Source of the DNA: Taeniopygia guttata | Taxonomy: Eukaryota > Chordata > Aves > Passeriformes > Estrildidae | Reading direction: 5' to 3' | DNA length: 64,000 bases | Assembly (NCBI RefSeq): GCF_048771995.1 | Contig: NC_133026.1 | Location: 97,427,501-97,491,500, forward strand | Shown: positions 37,990 through 50,233 of the stretch, one piece after another | Layout of the letters: each line of letters opens with the position of its first letter | Position numbering within the stretch: position 1 is the stretch's first letter | Translations under genes and position numbers: made by a program | The notes under the pieces: model-generated | What the model saw: only the letters and a program-made list of their open reading frames with translations | What the model was told of the DNA's origin: nothing | Databases searched by the model: none

Positions 37990-39005
37990 TCAAAGGTAAA
38001 AATCTGGAATGCGTATCTGAGAACATAAGGGACTCTGGTGTGCAGGTAGATTTTCATCAGTGCTCCTGGTCAAAGGAAAGGGGTTTGAAAGGGCCATTTG
38101 AACATGGTGAATCAAGTGGTTACAGGACTGGTGCCACAGCCAAAATTTCAGCTACTTAGACCATGGGACTCACTTTGAGAAACCTCTGCTGGGATAAGAT
38201 GGTGTCTTTCTGTCCTAAAATTGAAAGGCATCTCGAGTCTTGGGCTTGCCAAGCTGGTGAAGAGAACTTAAAATGAAAGTTGTTGGGGGAGGGGAACCTC
38301 AGTTCTACCTACTCCTAGAAGTCAATCCTATCGTTACCAGTTGGGTGCCAAGGCCAATGAGAGATGTCCATAGCCTGGAGATGGATCTCAGGTCAGCAGG
38401 AGAGCACCTGAAGGGCAGTACAAAGGAATTTCACCCACTCAGTTCAGTAATTTGGTTTCATTAGGGGCCCAAATTCAATGTCTTGAATCAAATTACCCCA
38501 CATGGGGAATAAACAAGAGGAATTAGCGATGTGCGCACACCTGGAGGGCTACAATCTTGTTGGTATCACAAAAGCCTGGTGGGATGGCTCCTGTGATTGC
38601 AGTGTTTGCATGGAAGAATACAGGCTCTTTAGGAAGGATAGGCAGGGAAAATGATCAGGCAGTGTTGCCTTCTGTGCCAATGACCAGCTAGACTGCATGG
38701 AACTTCACTTGGAAATGCATCAAGGCCTTATAGGTCATGGTTAAAGGGAGGTCAGGGACAGGTGACACTAGAGTGAAGGTCTGCTCCACCCCACCAGACC
38801 AGAAAGACCAAGCTTATGAGACCTTCTACAGACAGAAAGGGGCAGCCACATTTGGACAGCCCTGGTCCTCTTGGGGAACTTCAACCACCCTGATAACATC
38901 TGGTCTAGTTGAAGGTGGCCCTGTCACAGCACAGGGGCTGGAAACAGATGATCTTCAAGGTCTCTTCCAACCCAAACCGTTCTATGAATCTGTGTTTCTG
39001 TGATC
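37990..39005 (+). mobile_element. CR1 LINE with internal deletion, ORF2 endonuclease remnant
   Basis: Blocks follow avian CR1 order. A region upstream of ORF2 comes first (for example 'ctggtcaaaggaaagggg' near 38066 and 'agaccatgggactcacttt' near 38158). Next is the start of the ORF2 AP-type endonuclease: at 38538 the translation reads HLEGYNLVGITKAWW, and farther on come 'PPDQ' and 'LVLLGNFNHPD' type motifs (about 38790-38890). The sequence then jumps directly to the CR1 3' end (GATGATCTTCAAGGTCTCTT, then 'ccaacccaaaccgttctatg', to about 39005). The rest of ORF2, including reverse transcriptase, is missing. Motifs fall in different frames, so there are at least two frameshifts; the element is dead. 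Confidence 0.82.
38538..38890 (+). pseudogene. CR1 ORF2 endonuclease fragment, frameshifted
   Basis: In CR1 the ORF2 protein carries an N-terminal AP-like endonuclease that nicks target DNA and a reverse transcriptase that copies the RNA. Here only endonuclease-region peptides survive. The HLEGYNLVGITKAWW piece and the LVLLGNFNHPD piece share one frame. The PPDQKDQAYETFYRQ piece between them is in another, so at least two indels separate them. No functional protein can be made. Confidence 0.75.
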
Positions 39006-39906
39006 CTTTTTGGCAGAGAATTGGTCCTCATAACAGAATTTTATCCAGATTCCAGAATTTAGAAGTAATCCCTAATGCTAATGTATTTATTATAGTTCAT
39101 GGTTCATGGAGCTACTTGCTCCTTTCCCAGCTTCTTTGTCTGTAAGTGGCTGACACTTTTGTCTCTCTAACTTACTTTATAATAAATATAGAGGATCAGA
39201 GAAAGTACATAAACTTTTGTTCCCTTTTGTGGAAGCTGAAGATATTTGTGATCTAACCAATCTGTAACCAGAAATGTGTGAAACTTTCCTGTTATTCTTG
39301 CAAATGTGTTTATTGTTTAAATAGAAGTAATTATTTTTCTTCTGCTGGGAGTTTCAAGTTGAGCCAAATGTCTTTAGCATTCTGCTAGCAGATATTTTAG
39401 AATACTGCACATATGTTCAATTGTTTTTATAGAAGAGATGGCAGGTAGTAACAGTCAGTTTCTTAAACATGTAGATTCAGCTTCTGGAGAATGTAAGCCT
39501 AAGCACCAGTATGTTAATTAAATAAGCAAATATTCAATGAAAACTGGTTAAAAAATAAAACTATTTTATTGCACTGTATCATGCTATGGTGTTAAAATGG
39601 GCTTTTTCCAATTGTTTGGTTGATATTCTGTTGTTCCTGGAGCTGTCAAAAGTATAAGTTGTGTGATCAAAATAATTTTTCATTTTCTTCTGAGTTTTGT
39701 GGAAACCACACTTAAATACAAAAAACCAGAATGCTTCAGTAGGTTATACAAAATATTCTATTATATATTTTTCTTCACGGCAGGTGTACTGAGTGGGTTA
39801 AAACCACTCTACTTTTGAAATAATAAGTTAGATTGTATATAGGGACCTAGAAGCTTTACATAGCTCTTGGAAAGACCTGCCAATGCTTATCTGATGGAAC
39901 TGGAGC

Positions 39907-39944
39907 AGTTCTTCAGCTCTGCTTTGACCTCAAGCTGAAGAACT
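39907..39944. repeat. Perfect 12-bp inverted repeat
   Basis: AGTTCTTCAGCT at 39907-39918 is matched by its exact complement at 39933-39944 across a 14-nt spacer. No T tract or gene end accompanies it. Confidence 0.92.
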
Positions 39945-41788
39945 AAGAATACATAATGTAATTCTCACATCTGTTTTAAAACAAATGTAACAAGCAGTGT
40001 ACAAAAAAATTTACAATTTCAGTTGCAATATCATCCATCCCAGAAAAATACCATATTCCTACATCTTCAGAGTTCATTCTATTTCAGGATGAACTGAATC
40101 ACTTTTTCAGTTCAGATTTACTTTCGGGCAGAAAAAGGACAAAGTATGTTCTTTCATACTTTGGACATGAAGTACTTTGTGAAGTGAGGCTAAAACTTAA
40201 CTGCTAAGCTTTGGCAACCTCAGCAGTATCTGTGCAAACTGTCCATTGGAAAAGACAGGATAGGTCTGGTCTGCAATTTTAGAGCAGGCACCCAATCATA
40301 GGTAAATAATTGAAAGGCTTGCAGCCTTGACAGGAGGAAAGCAACAAGTCTTTGGAGAGACAGGTAACTTAAAGGTCAGTCTTAGAGATCATCAGATGCA
40401 CACTGGTATTTTTGAATTCACTGCGTTGGATTTGATCTTAATTTAGGTGCCTAATTCTCCCATACATTGTATAAAGGGAGATGATCGTGAAATGGTAACT
40501 GAGTATTTCTGATTCTTGTTATTAGCTCTCATCCTATCTTTTAAATTGTGTCATATAAACTCTGTTAAAGTCCACTGCATCTTTAAATTGATGTAAACAA
40601 AATTAAGATTTTATTGTTTAGGTAAACATTTTTTTTTCCCTTCTTTCTTCAGCTTGATAAGATTTAGCTTTTGAATACTCTTAGGTGTGATACCTTTCAG
40701 GAGAGGAACCTTTTGCCTTTTGAAGACTTTTGTCTATTTGGCTGATTTAAATGACAAAATATTTTGTGGTCAAAACTTGTGTTTATTTCCAGATTGCAGT
40801 TATATAAGAGATATGTTCGCCTAATGTTCTTGACTTCTCTTGTTTATATTCATTGATTGCCTTAAATAAAAAGCTACTTTCAGTGTTATTGTTTATTTCT
40901 CCTCTTCAATTCATCAAAGGAATATATATTGCCAATTTTTTGTCTTTGAGACATGCATAAAAGGTGTTAAAAATAAAAGAGATATACTAGAATTTCTATT
41001 TAACTCTTCTAGTATGAATTAAAATAATTATCAATATCCATGTTTATTTCCCAGTATATATCATCAGTAATGTCGTTCCAGATTTTTTTTTTCATTGAAT
41101 AGACACTGTCTGAGTTAAAATTAGCTTATCTGTTCTTTTTCTGTCTTCAAAAAGCCATTTGTACCAAGAATTACTCTTCAGGACATGTTTTGTTGCAGTT
41201 CAGTAGCAATAAATTTCACAATCAGGATTATTTTAGCCCACTGTGTAAATTTGATTTTTCAGACTATTTTCACTTCTCCAAAGTTGGTAAAAGTCATTAT
41301 TTCCTGTCCAAATGTCTTTAAATTGTTCTTACACTATGTATAATTTTAAGGTGTCTCAAGACAGACATTCTCAAAGACATAAAGGTTACTATCTGCAATG
41401 AAAGTTTCACAGTAAACATAAGTCTTTTTTAAAGTTTGCAAAAATTGCAGCTCCAGCTCTCTAGGGATATTTCTGGCAAGGAAAATGACGATTTGGGGTT
41501 TTTAGTTGATGTGGTTTGTTTTTTGGGCTTTTCTGCCCTTAATCTTGATTCTGTAAAACATGACTAAAATTAGTAATATCTATTCTGCTTTCTCCAAATG
41601 AAAGACCAATTTAACTAGTTTTAGACTAAATATCTTGAAAACTATTTTTTCTCCTTCCATCTTAACCATTCATTAAAGATATGTCCCCTTTGTAAATATA
41701 CCTTCATAGTAAATGGAGAGAAAATTTATTCCCTCCACATGAAATTAAATGATATTTGGAAGGTTTTATAGACCATAAGAGATCCTAA

Positions 41789-41918
41789 ACTAACATGAAA
41801 AGAAACAAAATCCAGGTAAACAAAACAAGACAAAAAACATACAAAAACCCACAACAAAACAAACCAAAAACCAAACCAAACAAAAACAAACAACCCAAAA
41901 CCAAAAAACCAAACACAA
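41789..41918. repeat. CAAA-type A/C-rich low-complexity tract
   Basis: About 130 bp in which the plus strand is nearly all A and C (CAAAACAAACCAAAAACC-like). The 70-codon Lys/Asn/Pro-rich open frame over it is a composition artefact. Confidence 0.9.
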
Positions 41919-42484
41919 GCTTCTCCTCTTGCCCTCCATGTTTATTTTTATTGCAGAAAGATTTTACTTTGAATGCTATAAAACTGTGGGCTACTATAAA
42001 GCTGTAGGTAATATCCCCATGCTTTTCATCAGAGTCTGATGATTCGTTTTACTTTATTCTTCCTTTTTCAGTCTTTTCATTGCATAAGCTAATTCATTAA
42101 TCTTATGATCAAATTACTTTTAAATCACTATTTATTGCTTGTTAAAGTGATTGATTTTATTTGCTATGCATTCTATATGGAAAGTGCAAATTGCTCCAAA
42201 ATGAAGAGATACTTTATACATATTCAAGCATAACAGTTTATTTGTACATATGAGATGAAAAGAATAAATTAAAGGCCCTTTGTAACTGTCAGCTTCTGCT
42301 TCTCTCAGGCATTTGTTACACACAACCCAAAAGTTAATCTTTGGTAGCTTCTGTGAAAGTAAAGAGCAGTAAGAGTAAATTATTTACCTCATGAGTTTTG
42401 TTTCGATTACATTTCTGCCCTGTGTCAGAGACTGAAATAGTTCAAGACTTAAACACTTTAATGAAGAACTTTGAAAACTGTATT

Positions 42485-43215
42485 ACAAAAGTTGCAGAGA
42501 AGAACACCACACCCTTAACAGGCCTTTTGACTGGGGCCCTGAACTACTCACTGGTGCAGGTGAGGTAAAGTAACAACTCAGAGCTCTGAGAAAAAAAAAA
42601 ACAAAACAAAAACATTCACACAGGGATCAAGCTTAATACCTTCATAGTACAGAGCACAACTCCAGGGCTATCAGCCGCCAGGTTCAGACAGACCTTCACC
42701 AAAGGGTGAGGGGAGAGAAGTGTTGGGTGTGTGTTGGAAAGCCTCTGGTGAGAGGCGCAGTGAGCGTCCATCCTCCAATGTGCAGACCAGCTCAGCTGAG
42801 GGGCCCTTCACCTGTGGAAAAACCTTATCTGCAGCAGAAGGGTTTGACACAAACCATCAAAGGGCTCCCCAAAGGGGTCCCCAGACCCTGCACCAGAGCA
42901 CTGCAGATGATGCAACAGACCCTCAGTGTTGCAAGGGACAGTGTCAAACTGGCCTCCTGCAAGGGAAGAATCTGGGCATTCCCACCTGGCCCAAAAGTGT
43001 ATATTAATCCACAGGATTCTATACGCTTTGGCTTGTGGCGTGTGGCTGCATGGCACTGCATGGCAGTGGCAGTGTGAGAACCTCACCACCAAGAAGACCA
43101 GATGAAAGGGAGCAACGAGACGCTGTTGGGACCCTTGGATAGGTGATATTCTTCCACCCATAATCCATGTTACTCTCTCCCTGTCCTCCCACCCCCTACG
43201 CACTCTTATTTCTAA
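42485..43215 (+). mobile_element. Probable LTR/ERV-derived segment
   Basis: Composition becomes GC-richer. Blocks such as 'gcattcccacctggcc', a TATA-like GTGTATATTAAT (about 42998-43009), 'ggcttgtggcgtgtggctg', 'gagaacctcaccaccaaga' and 'acgcactcttatttctaaa' resemble avian ERV LTR or leader sequence as I remember it. Frames of 95-131 codons on both strands show no retroviral domain. The 5' boundary and family are uncertain. A pyrimidine tract follows directly, and in some such elements a natural pyrimidine run follows this block, so the microsatellite may have grown from the element itself. Confidence 0.4.
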
Positions 43216-43845
<630 letters not shown>

Positions 43846-44632
43846 CTCTTTTACTATTATATGAAACATCAAATTTCAGAACAAACATCTAACCTCATTT
43901 GATTTTAATCACATTTTTTGAGTATATTTTGAACCTTCAAAATTCATTCAGTTTTATACACAGATACTTAATTTTCTTTGTTCTTCTGGGTGGTTTTAAC
44001 CAGATTGTAACACCTTGGCAGAGGGGATTTTTATCATGAATATAAAAATAATGGGGGTTTGTATATGGAATGGTTGTCAATATATCAAAATCTTGTATCT
44101 GATCTCTCTTGTTCTGTGATGTACTGACTGTGACCTGTTTCCTTAGCAAAAAAGTGTTTTTAGGCAGCAAAGCACTGATGCAAATATAGGAGTACAGACG
44201 TACAGGAGTGATGCTGCTATAATACCAGTGTGCCAAGAAGGTTTTCTTCTGTTAGTTCAAAAGTTTTATTCAGTATTTTTACATTTCTGTCACAAGTCCC
44301 TCATCAGTTTGTCATCAATGAGAAAAGCCACATTTCTGTAGTTCTCTCAGAGAACATCTATTTTTGAAAGGGTGCAGTTTCATTTTCGTGCTATTGACAT
44401 CACTTCTGCAGGCTAATATGTACACAGGGATTGAAATTAACCATCTCTCTGTCTTCCCACAAATCTCTTATAGAATTATTTAAATATCAGTCCTGCTTCT
44501 TGTATAACCTCCAAGGAAAAGTTCTCAGAAATCATAAGAGTCTACAGCAGTATAAATTTCAGAGGAGTAATAATTATGAGAGAGGATTGAAAGTGTCATC
44601 ACTTTAATTCCAGATTATATTGAACTCCAAGT

Positions 44633-44665
44633 TATGCTTCATCATTGAAAGTATGATGAAGCATA
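44633..44665. repeat. Perfect 13-bp inverted repeat
   Basis: TATGCTTCATCAT (44633-44645) and its exact complement (44653-44665) flank a 7-nt spacer. No terminator-like or gene context is present. Confidence 0.93.
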
Positions 44666-44776
44666 TATGTCGGTACAATGCTTTAAATCCTTCAAGAATG
44701 AACATTGCTAAAATAATTACTCAGTCTGAGAAAACTTTGCATCAGAACTTGAAAGTAAAATATAAGTTCAAAGTAC

Positions 44777-44802
44777 TTTTTTTTTTTTTTTTTTTTTTTT
44801 TT
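44777..44802. repeat. T26 homopolymer
   Basis: An uninterrupted run of 26 T. On the minus strand it would be an A26 tail, but no AATAAA is seen in the 30 or so bases before it on that strand. Confidence 0.97.
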
Positions 44803-45594
44803 GTCAAACCAGCAATTAGATTTCCAGAAAAGGGAGAAAATTAAGAATGATTATAATATTTCAGATGCCATAACGAAACCTGTCATAAAAACAAAAAAAC
44901 AAACGAATAAATAAATAAGTAAATGCTTTGAAAAACTGTGGCTTATTTTCCTAGCAATCTGAGTATATAGTTATTTTATTTTTCTAGCATATATAACTAA
45001 GCATATTTTTCTAGCAAACAGAGCTGAATACCTGTTGTGGTCATGCAGAATCTTCTGAAACTAGGTGCCTTATGTAGTTCCCTAAATAATGATATAAAAG
45101 CCTGTTTTGCTCTCCTATGTTCAAAGATTTTAGTACATAATTTCTTCTCCAGTGTAGTAGGCTGCATTCTACTCTGTGACATGCAAATGTTTTGGCAGGG
45201 TTCAGACTAGGAGAAAATGAACTCATTTGTTATATGCAAGAAAAGTTCCAAAAAAAATGGAGACATTGAGAGAGAAAGAAAGAGAATGTTGAGAGGGGTG
45301 AGAGCACAAGGAGGGAGTCTGCTGAAAGAAACATACAAAAAAATGCAAAGTGAGGCAAAGATAAATACCTAGACAAGGAATTATGATAAAAGGGAAAAAG
45401 AAGAAAGAAGCAGATTTTAATGGAAGTTTTAATGAAAGAAACCCAAAGCATATTCTCCCTTAATGTGTTTTATTACTGCTGGCTTTAGTCTGAATGAGTA
45501 GGGACTAAGCAATTATTTTGATCTAAATACTTAATGTGCTGTCTTTACCTGTGAAAAATAAATATGCTTGCAAGAATATTGAATTGCCATTGGC

Positions 45595-45619
45595 AAAAAA
45601 AAAAAAAAAAAAAAAAAAA
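45595..45619 (+). repeat. A25 homopolymer with upstream AATAAA
   Basis: A run of 25 A begins 32 bp after an AATAAA (45557-45562). That spacing is usual for a mature mRNA 3' end, so a retroposed transcript is possible. I found no matching target-site duplication and no coding remnant upstream. A chance homopolymer is equally possible. Confidence 0.5.
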
Positions 45620-48055
45620 TATGTAATTGCTCATAAAGCCTGTGAAATTACATTAACTTTCGTATTTAAGGAAATCCCTGAAGCAGACTCTGAATTCAGT
45701 GCTGTGGCAGCACTGCTCTGAGTGCCTTTGCCCATTTCTCTGGTTTCAAAAACCTTATTGTTTCATGAAGATTTTGCTTCTAAAGAAGAAGACTAAAGAT
45801 TTATGTACATTATTGTTTCATACACATTTTCTGGGGTTTATAATTCTGCTTCAGCTTTAGAGCTTAATTTTAAAGCCCAGTCTTATAGGTGCTGAGATTG
45901 CTCCCTTTGGTGTCTGTGGGATAACATACCACTCCCTTCTGGGTACATTTACTTCTTCTTAGACTACAACACAGACATAGATTTTAGACTATTTTTTGGT
46001 GCCACAACCACACATAAATAAAACAAATAAAATGGATGTATGCTAGAGAATTTTGGGGCTAAGTGACAATTCATTATCCAAACTTAAAAAGAATGGGAGT
46101 TGGCCTTTTATTTGTGTTGCAACATTTTTGGCACTTGGCCAAAAAGTGGGTTACAAACATGAAGGCAACTCATCAGGCAGATAATCATGTTATAGAAGAC
46201 CGCAGCGTCTCTTCAGGCAGAGTTTTGCTTCCTCGTGGCCATTCTGTAAAGTCAGTATATACTTTGATTATACCAAGCTCTTCCAATATAAAGTTCAAAT
46301 TTAATTACTAAAAAAAAGAGCTCAAGCATTATCATTTCACTTTGGAGATCAGGGACTATCATATCCTGAAAAGAGACAACCAATGTCAGCTAAGAAAAGC
46401 AAGAATTGCTAGTTTAAGTTTTTGGAAATAATATATATAGGGCTTTGTACATACCAGCACACAGATCTATAATGTTATCTATTTTTAATTCTATTTTAAT
46501 GAGGGATGTAATAGAAAACTCACCAGTGCTTAAAGCAACATCTTTTTCATTGTTTCCTATAGCTAAGCTTGACTGCCAGTGAAAAATGGTGTGGAAATGG
46601 ATTGGACTAGAAAAATACATGTGCTACTCAAAATAAACTTAAGTTAGAGCGATAATGACTGAGGGACAACAGCCTCAGGCTAAAAGGATTAAAACAAACC
46701 GAAATCTCATTCACCAAAAGTGATTATTTCAGCAGAAAACAATGCAATTCTTGTTTACTGTCTAGGAAACATGAATTTATAGTGATGATAGACATTAAAA
46801 TCCCTTAGGGAGATCACTATGAAGTAAACTGCACATTTTAATTGCAAAGGAATGCAAACAGCTTACCTTGAAAAATTGCTGATATAAAACTAGTCAAATT
46901 TTATTGGAGATGAGATGTAGAGTTTCAGAAAAGAATTTATCACTATTTTCAATTAGTGACACACTAAATATTGATGTTAGCAGGTCAATGCATTTTCAAA
47001 AAACAAGACAAGAGGATCCGTTTTGATCAATTTTCTAATTCTGTAATAAACCTTATATCATGGATGGAAACACTGATTACTAGTGCTAGTTAACTTTCAT
47101 CCCTTAATGACCTAAAATGTTGATTTACATAATAATAGAAAATAATTAAATGTACTAGCCAACAATCTATTTATGTGATACTGCATTAATATTTAATTAG
47201 AAATTCTTTATAGTGAATTCTTTCACCCTTCACTCTGATATATGTGGATATACAATGAAATATTTATGTAAAAATCATTGAAAACTCATTCACCTTGAAG
47301 GGTGGGTGGGTGGGTCATTCACTTACCAAGATGTGAAAGCAAATACACTCCATGCTACTTGCATATCAAAATTCCTGTTTCCTGGTAGCTGAGAGATCTG
47401 GATTCTTACTTTTGTTTTGACACAGTTCTACTATTATTCTGGGCAATCCTTGAAGTCCATATTTTCCAAATCAAACTTGCATAAAGTTTGATTCTTTAAT
47501 AAAGGATACCTCAAAGTTTAAGGCATCACAAACAATGAGAAGCTAAGACGAGAAAATTACTTTAGCAGTTTTAGGCATAAACGGAGTGGAAAAATATCAG
47601 CCTAATGATGAGAGAGGAACAAGGATTTAATTCTTTTTCCAGTCCATTGAAAACAAAGGAGTTACAAAAGGTGTGTTTAAAATTACCCAACTTCATATTA
47701 TATTTAGACAGTTGAGTCTATAATACTTATCCAAGTATTTTTCACACACAGAAGAAACAAAGAGACAACTTTCAGAGATGTTTTTTGACCCAGATCAGAC
47801 AACCTGATTAGGATGGGTTGACTGAAACTCTATAGATGTTACTTTCCCTCAGTGACTACAAAAGGAGGTCAGGTGACTGGTCCTGACTTAGACATTCACC
47901 TTTTATCTTTTAGATTTACAAAGCCAGATGAGACCAAGTGTCCTGACATGGGTTAACCTTGGACTTTTTTCTCCTACAAGCTCCTCCACTAGGGCATAGT
48001 GTGCCACACATTTCTTTTAAGAGTGTTTCAAATTTAACAAGTCTAGTAAATTGCA

Positions 48056-48308
48056 AAAGAAGAGCTATGACAAGAGAAGGAAGTGGAAAGGGAAAAATTA
48101 AAGGAGAGACAAATGGTGAAGAATAAAGAAACAAACAGATCGATAGAGATGAAGAGACTCACAGAAAGAAAGAATGAAAAAAGGAGGAAAGGAAATAATA
48201 AAGGAAAAAGTATAAAAAAGAAAAAACATGGAAAAAAGAAAAGAGAAAGTGAAGAGAAAAAAATTAAGGAATAAGAAAGATGAAAAAGAAGAAAGCAAAG
48301 GTGGAAAT
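48056..48308. repeat. Purine-rich (GA-rich) low-complexity tract
   Basis: About 250 bp of the plus strand is dominated by G and A with scattered T and C. The 63-codon Lys/Glu/Arg frame is a composition artefact. It is much less regular than the TTTC array. Confidence 0.88.
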
Positions 48309-48639
48309 AGAAAACAAAAAATCTAAACTCTACTTAGTGGAACAATAAAGAGCAAGAAGTGTTTTGTATGCATTTAATGATTCTAAATTGCACAGTTGGG
48401 ACAAAGACACTGTTGGTAATGGGCACTTTGGAAATGACAGTGATAATATGCTAGATTAGGCAGTAACAATTTTCTGATCATTACTAGCTCTCTGTTTAAA
48501 GTAATTACTACAAGTGACCTGAATTCCAGTGTGGACTAGGTTTATTGAAATTAACCTTCCAGCATCAATGGCTAAACTGTCTCATATAGGTGTAAATGTT
48601 TATACATTTATTTGTTCATAAAAGAGAAAAAAGAAAAAT

Positions 48640-49180
48640 GTCAGATAAATCTTTATCTGATGTAAATTGCCACGGCTTACATGTCCCCTAAGCTGATTTA
48701 CACAGACTGGTCAATATACACTGCAGTTTGCCAAAAGCCAATATTCACTTTATTTACAAATTGGAAAATAAGCATGCTTGCTGCAGGGAACAATAAAGCA
48801 TGTCTTTGATTCTTCCTTGAACAAATAAAAAAATGAACTGCATTCTTTCCACTGTAAAGGTACTGAGTCATATCGCAGTGTCATTTGCTAAATAACCCTG
48901 AGGCTGTGGCAGGCCAGCTTATCTTACTGTTGCCAGGTTTATTGCTAGCAGAGTTTTGAATGCTTAACACTTTTTGAAGGATTTCAGAATGTCAGAATCT
49001 GACTGACAGCTTTACTTGGTGACTTTCTTGCTAGTGAGTATATGACAGTTTGACAGGTATCCTTAGGGTTCTAAATGAATTATTTTATGCAAGTCTCCTT
49101 ACTGAATAGCATTAATGACCATTTTACACTGTATGCACAGCGGCAGCAAACTTAAGCTGCCACATTGCATTCTATCCTAA
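48640..49180. other. Candidate conserved non-coding element
   Basis: The stretch lacks simple repeats, contains no open frame of note, and has mixed base composition compared with the AT-rich flanks. Those are weak pointers to an enhancer-like element in a gene desert. No direct evidence of conservation can be read from one sequence. Confidence 0.22.
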
Positions 49181-50213
49181 CTCCCCCATATATTAGCTCG
49201 GGGCATTCTTGTACTTTTCCCCTCCCTCCTCCTTTAGCTAAAAAAAAGTGTATTTAAAATAACATATTCATACAAAATGGTAATAGATTCAAGACAAATG
49301 TTTATATGGTTTCTTATGAAATTAAAATATCATCAAATATTTTTTAAAATACGAAGAGTTATATACTGATATAAGAATTATTCTGAAAACAGGCTTTTAA
49401 AGAAAAATAAAAGCAGCAAAAAAACACAAGGAGAGAAAGTAAGAAAAGTTTGAAGTTCTGAATAAAACATTTATATATAATCATGACTAATAAAACCATT
49501 GTTGTTACTATTTTTATTTTTATTAAAGTCTCTTCTCCAACATTTTAAAAGCATACATCTATCCTCAGAAATACTTTAATCCAGGCAAACAGTGACATAT
49601 TTTTGTCATTATGGCAGGTATGGATATTTTCTTAATAGTCAGTCTTGCAGTAGCTGCCATTGTTGTGGAATGGCAGATGTGATCTATAGAGTCATTAAGT
49701 AGCTAATCTACTCTTAAAATGTTTGTTAACAATTCTGAGATTCAGGGTATGGAAACCTTACATCCATTCTGACTGGAAAACACAGTGAAATTGTCTTTTC
49801 CTGTGACTCACATATCTTCGGTCTGCAAATTCCTTGCCATTTTTATTACAGCACTTGAGAAAGAAGGGCAGACTGTAGTTTAACGACTCAGAGAATTAAA
49901 GACAACAACACAGATCTATCTAAGCTATTACCTACTCTGATGAAAGAGAGATGACACTAGTTAGTCTTTTTATATTTCTTTGACCATTCTGAAAATAAAT
50001 AGTCATTAAAATGTTCAATTAAAAAAAATTGAAAGCAAAAATATTCCTATCTCATAGGCTATGAACATTGCTTATAAAAAAAGTTGCTTTTGAAACTGTC
50101 GTATTCTCTGCTTATCTATAGAATATCAAACATGCAGAAAGGTTGACTCTGACTGACCTAATAATAACCTCCTGCTTCTCTTTGCTTAAGAACAAAGTAC
50201 TTAACCAGGATTG

Positions 50214-50233
50214 GAGTTTCATCAATGAAACTC
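50214..50233. repeat. 9-bp perfect hairpin, 2-nt loop
   Basis: GAGTTTCAT and its exact complement are separated by CA. No associated gene is visible. Confidence 0.85.

Larger units (their letters stand above)
39010..42480. other. Non-coding sequence with a hairpin and an AC-rich tract
   Basis: No gene is recognised. It contains a 12-bp perfect inverted repeat at 39907-39944 and an A/C-only style tract at 41789-41918. Confidence 0.48.
43850..48055. other. AT-rich non-coding sequence with homopolymers and a hairpin
   Basis: No gene is recognised. The segment holds a 13-bp perfect inverted repeat (44633-44665), T26 (44777-44802), A25 (45595-45619) and a purine-rich part at about 45245-45440. 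A 99-codon minus-strand frame (43937-44236) is not recognisable. Confidence 0.45.

Noticed and set aside
39907..39944. Bacterial-type terminator hairpin
   Set aside because: The DNA is vertebrate, no T tract follows, and the spacer is too long for an intrinsic terminator.
41795..42007. Lys/Asn/Pro-rich 70-codon frame
   Set aside because: It is an artefact of the A/C-rich low-complexity tract.
42706..43203. Frames of 95-131 codons before the microsatellite
   Set aside because: They overlap in several frames on both strands within probable LTR-derived sequence and contain no known motif.
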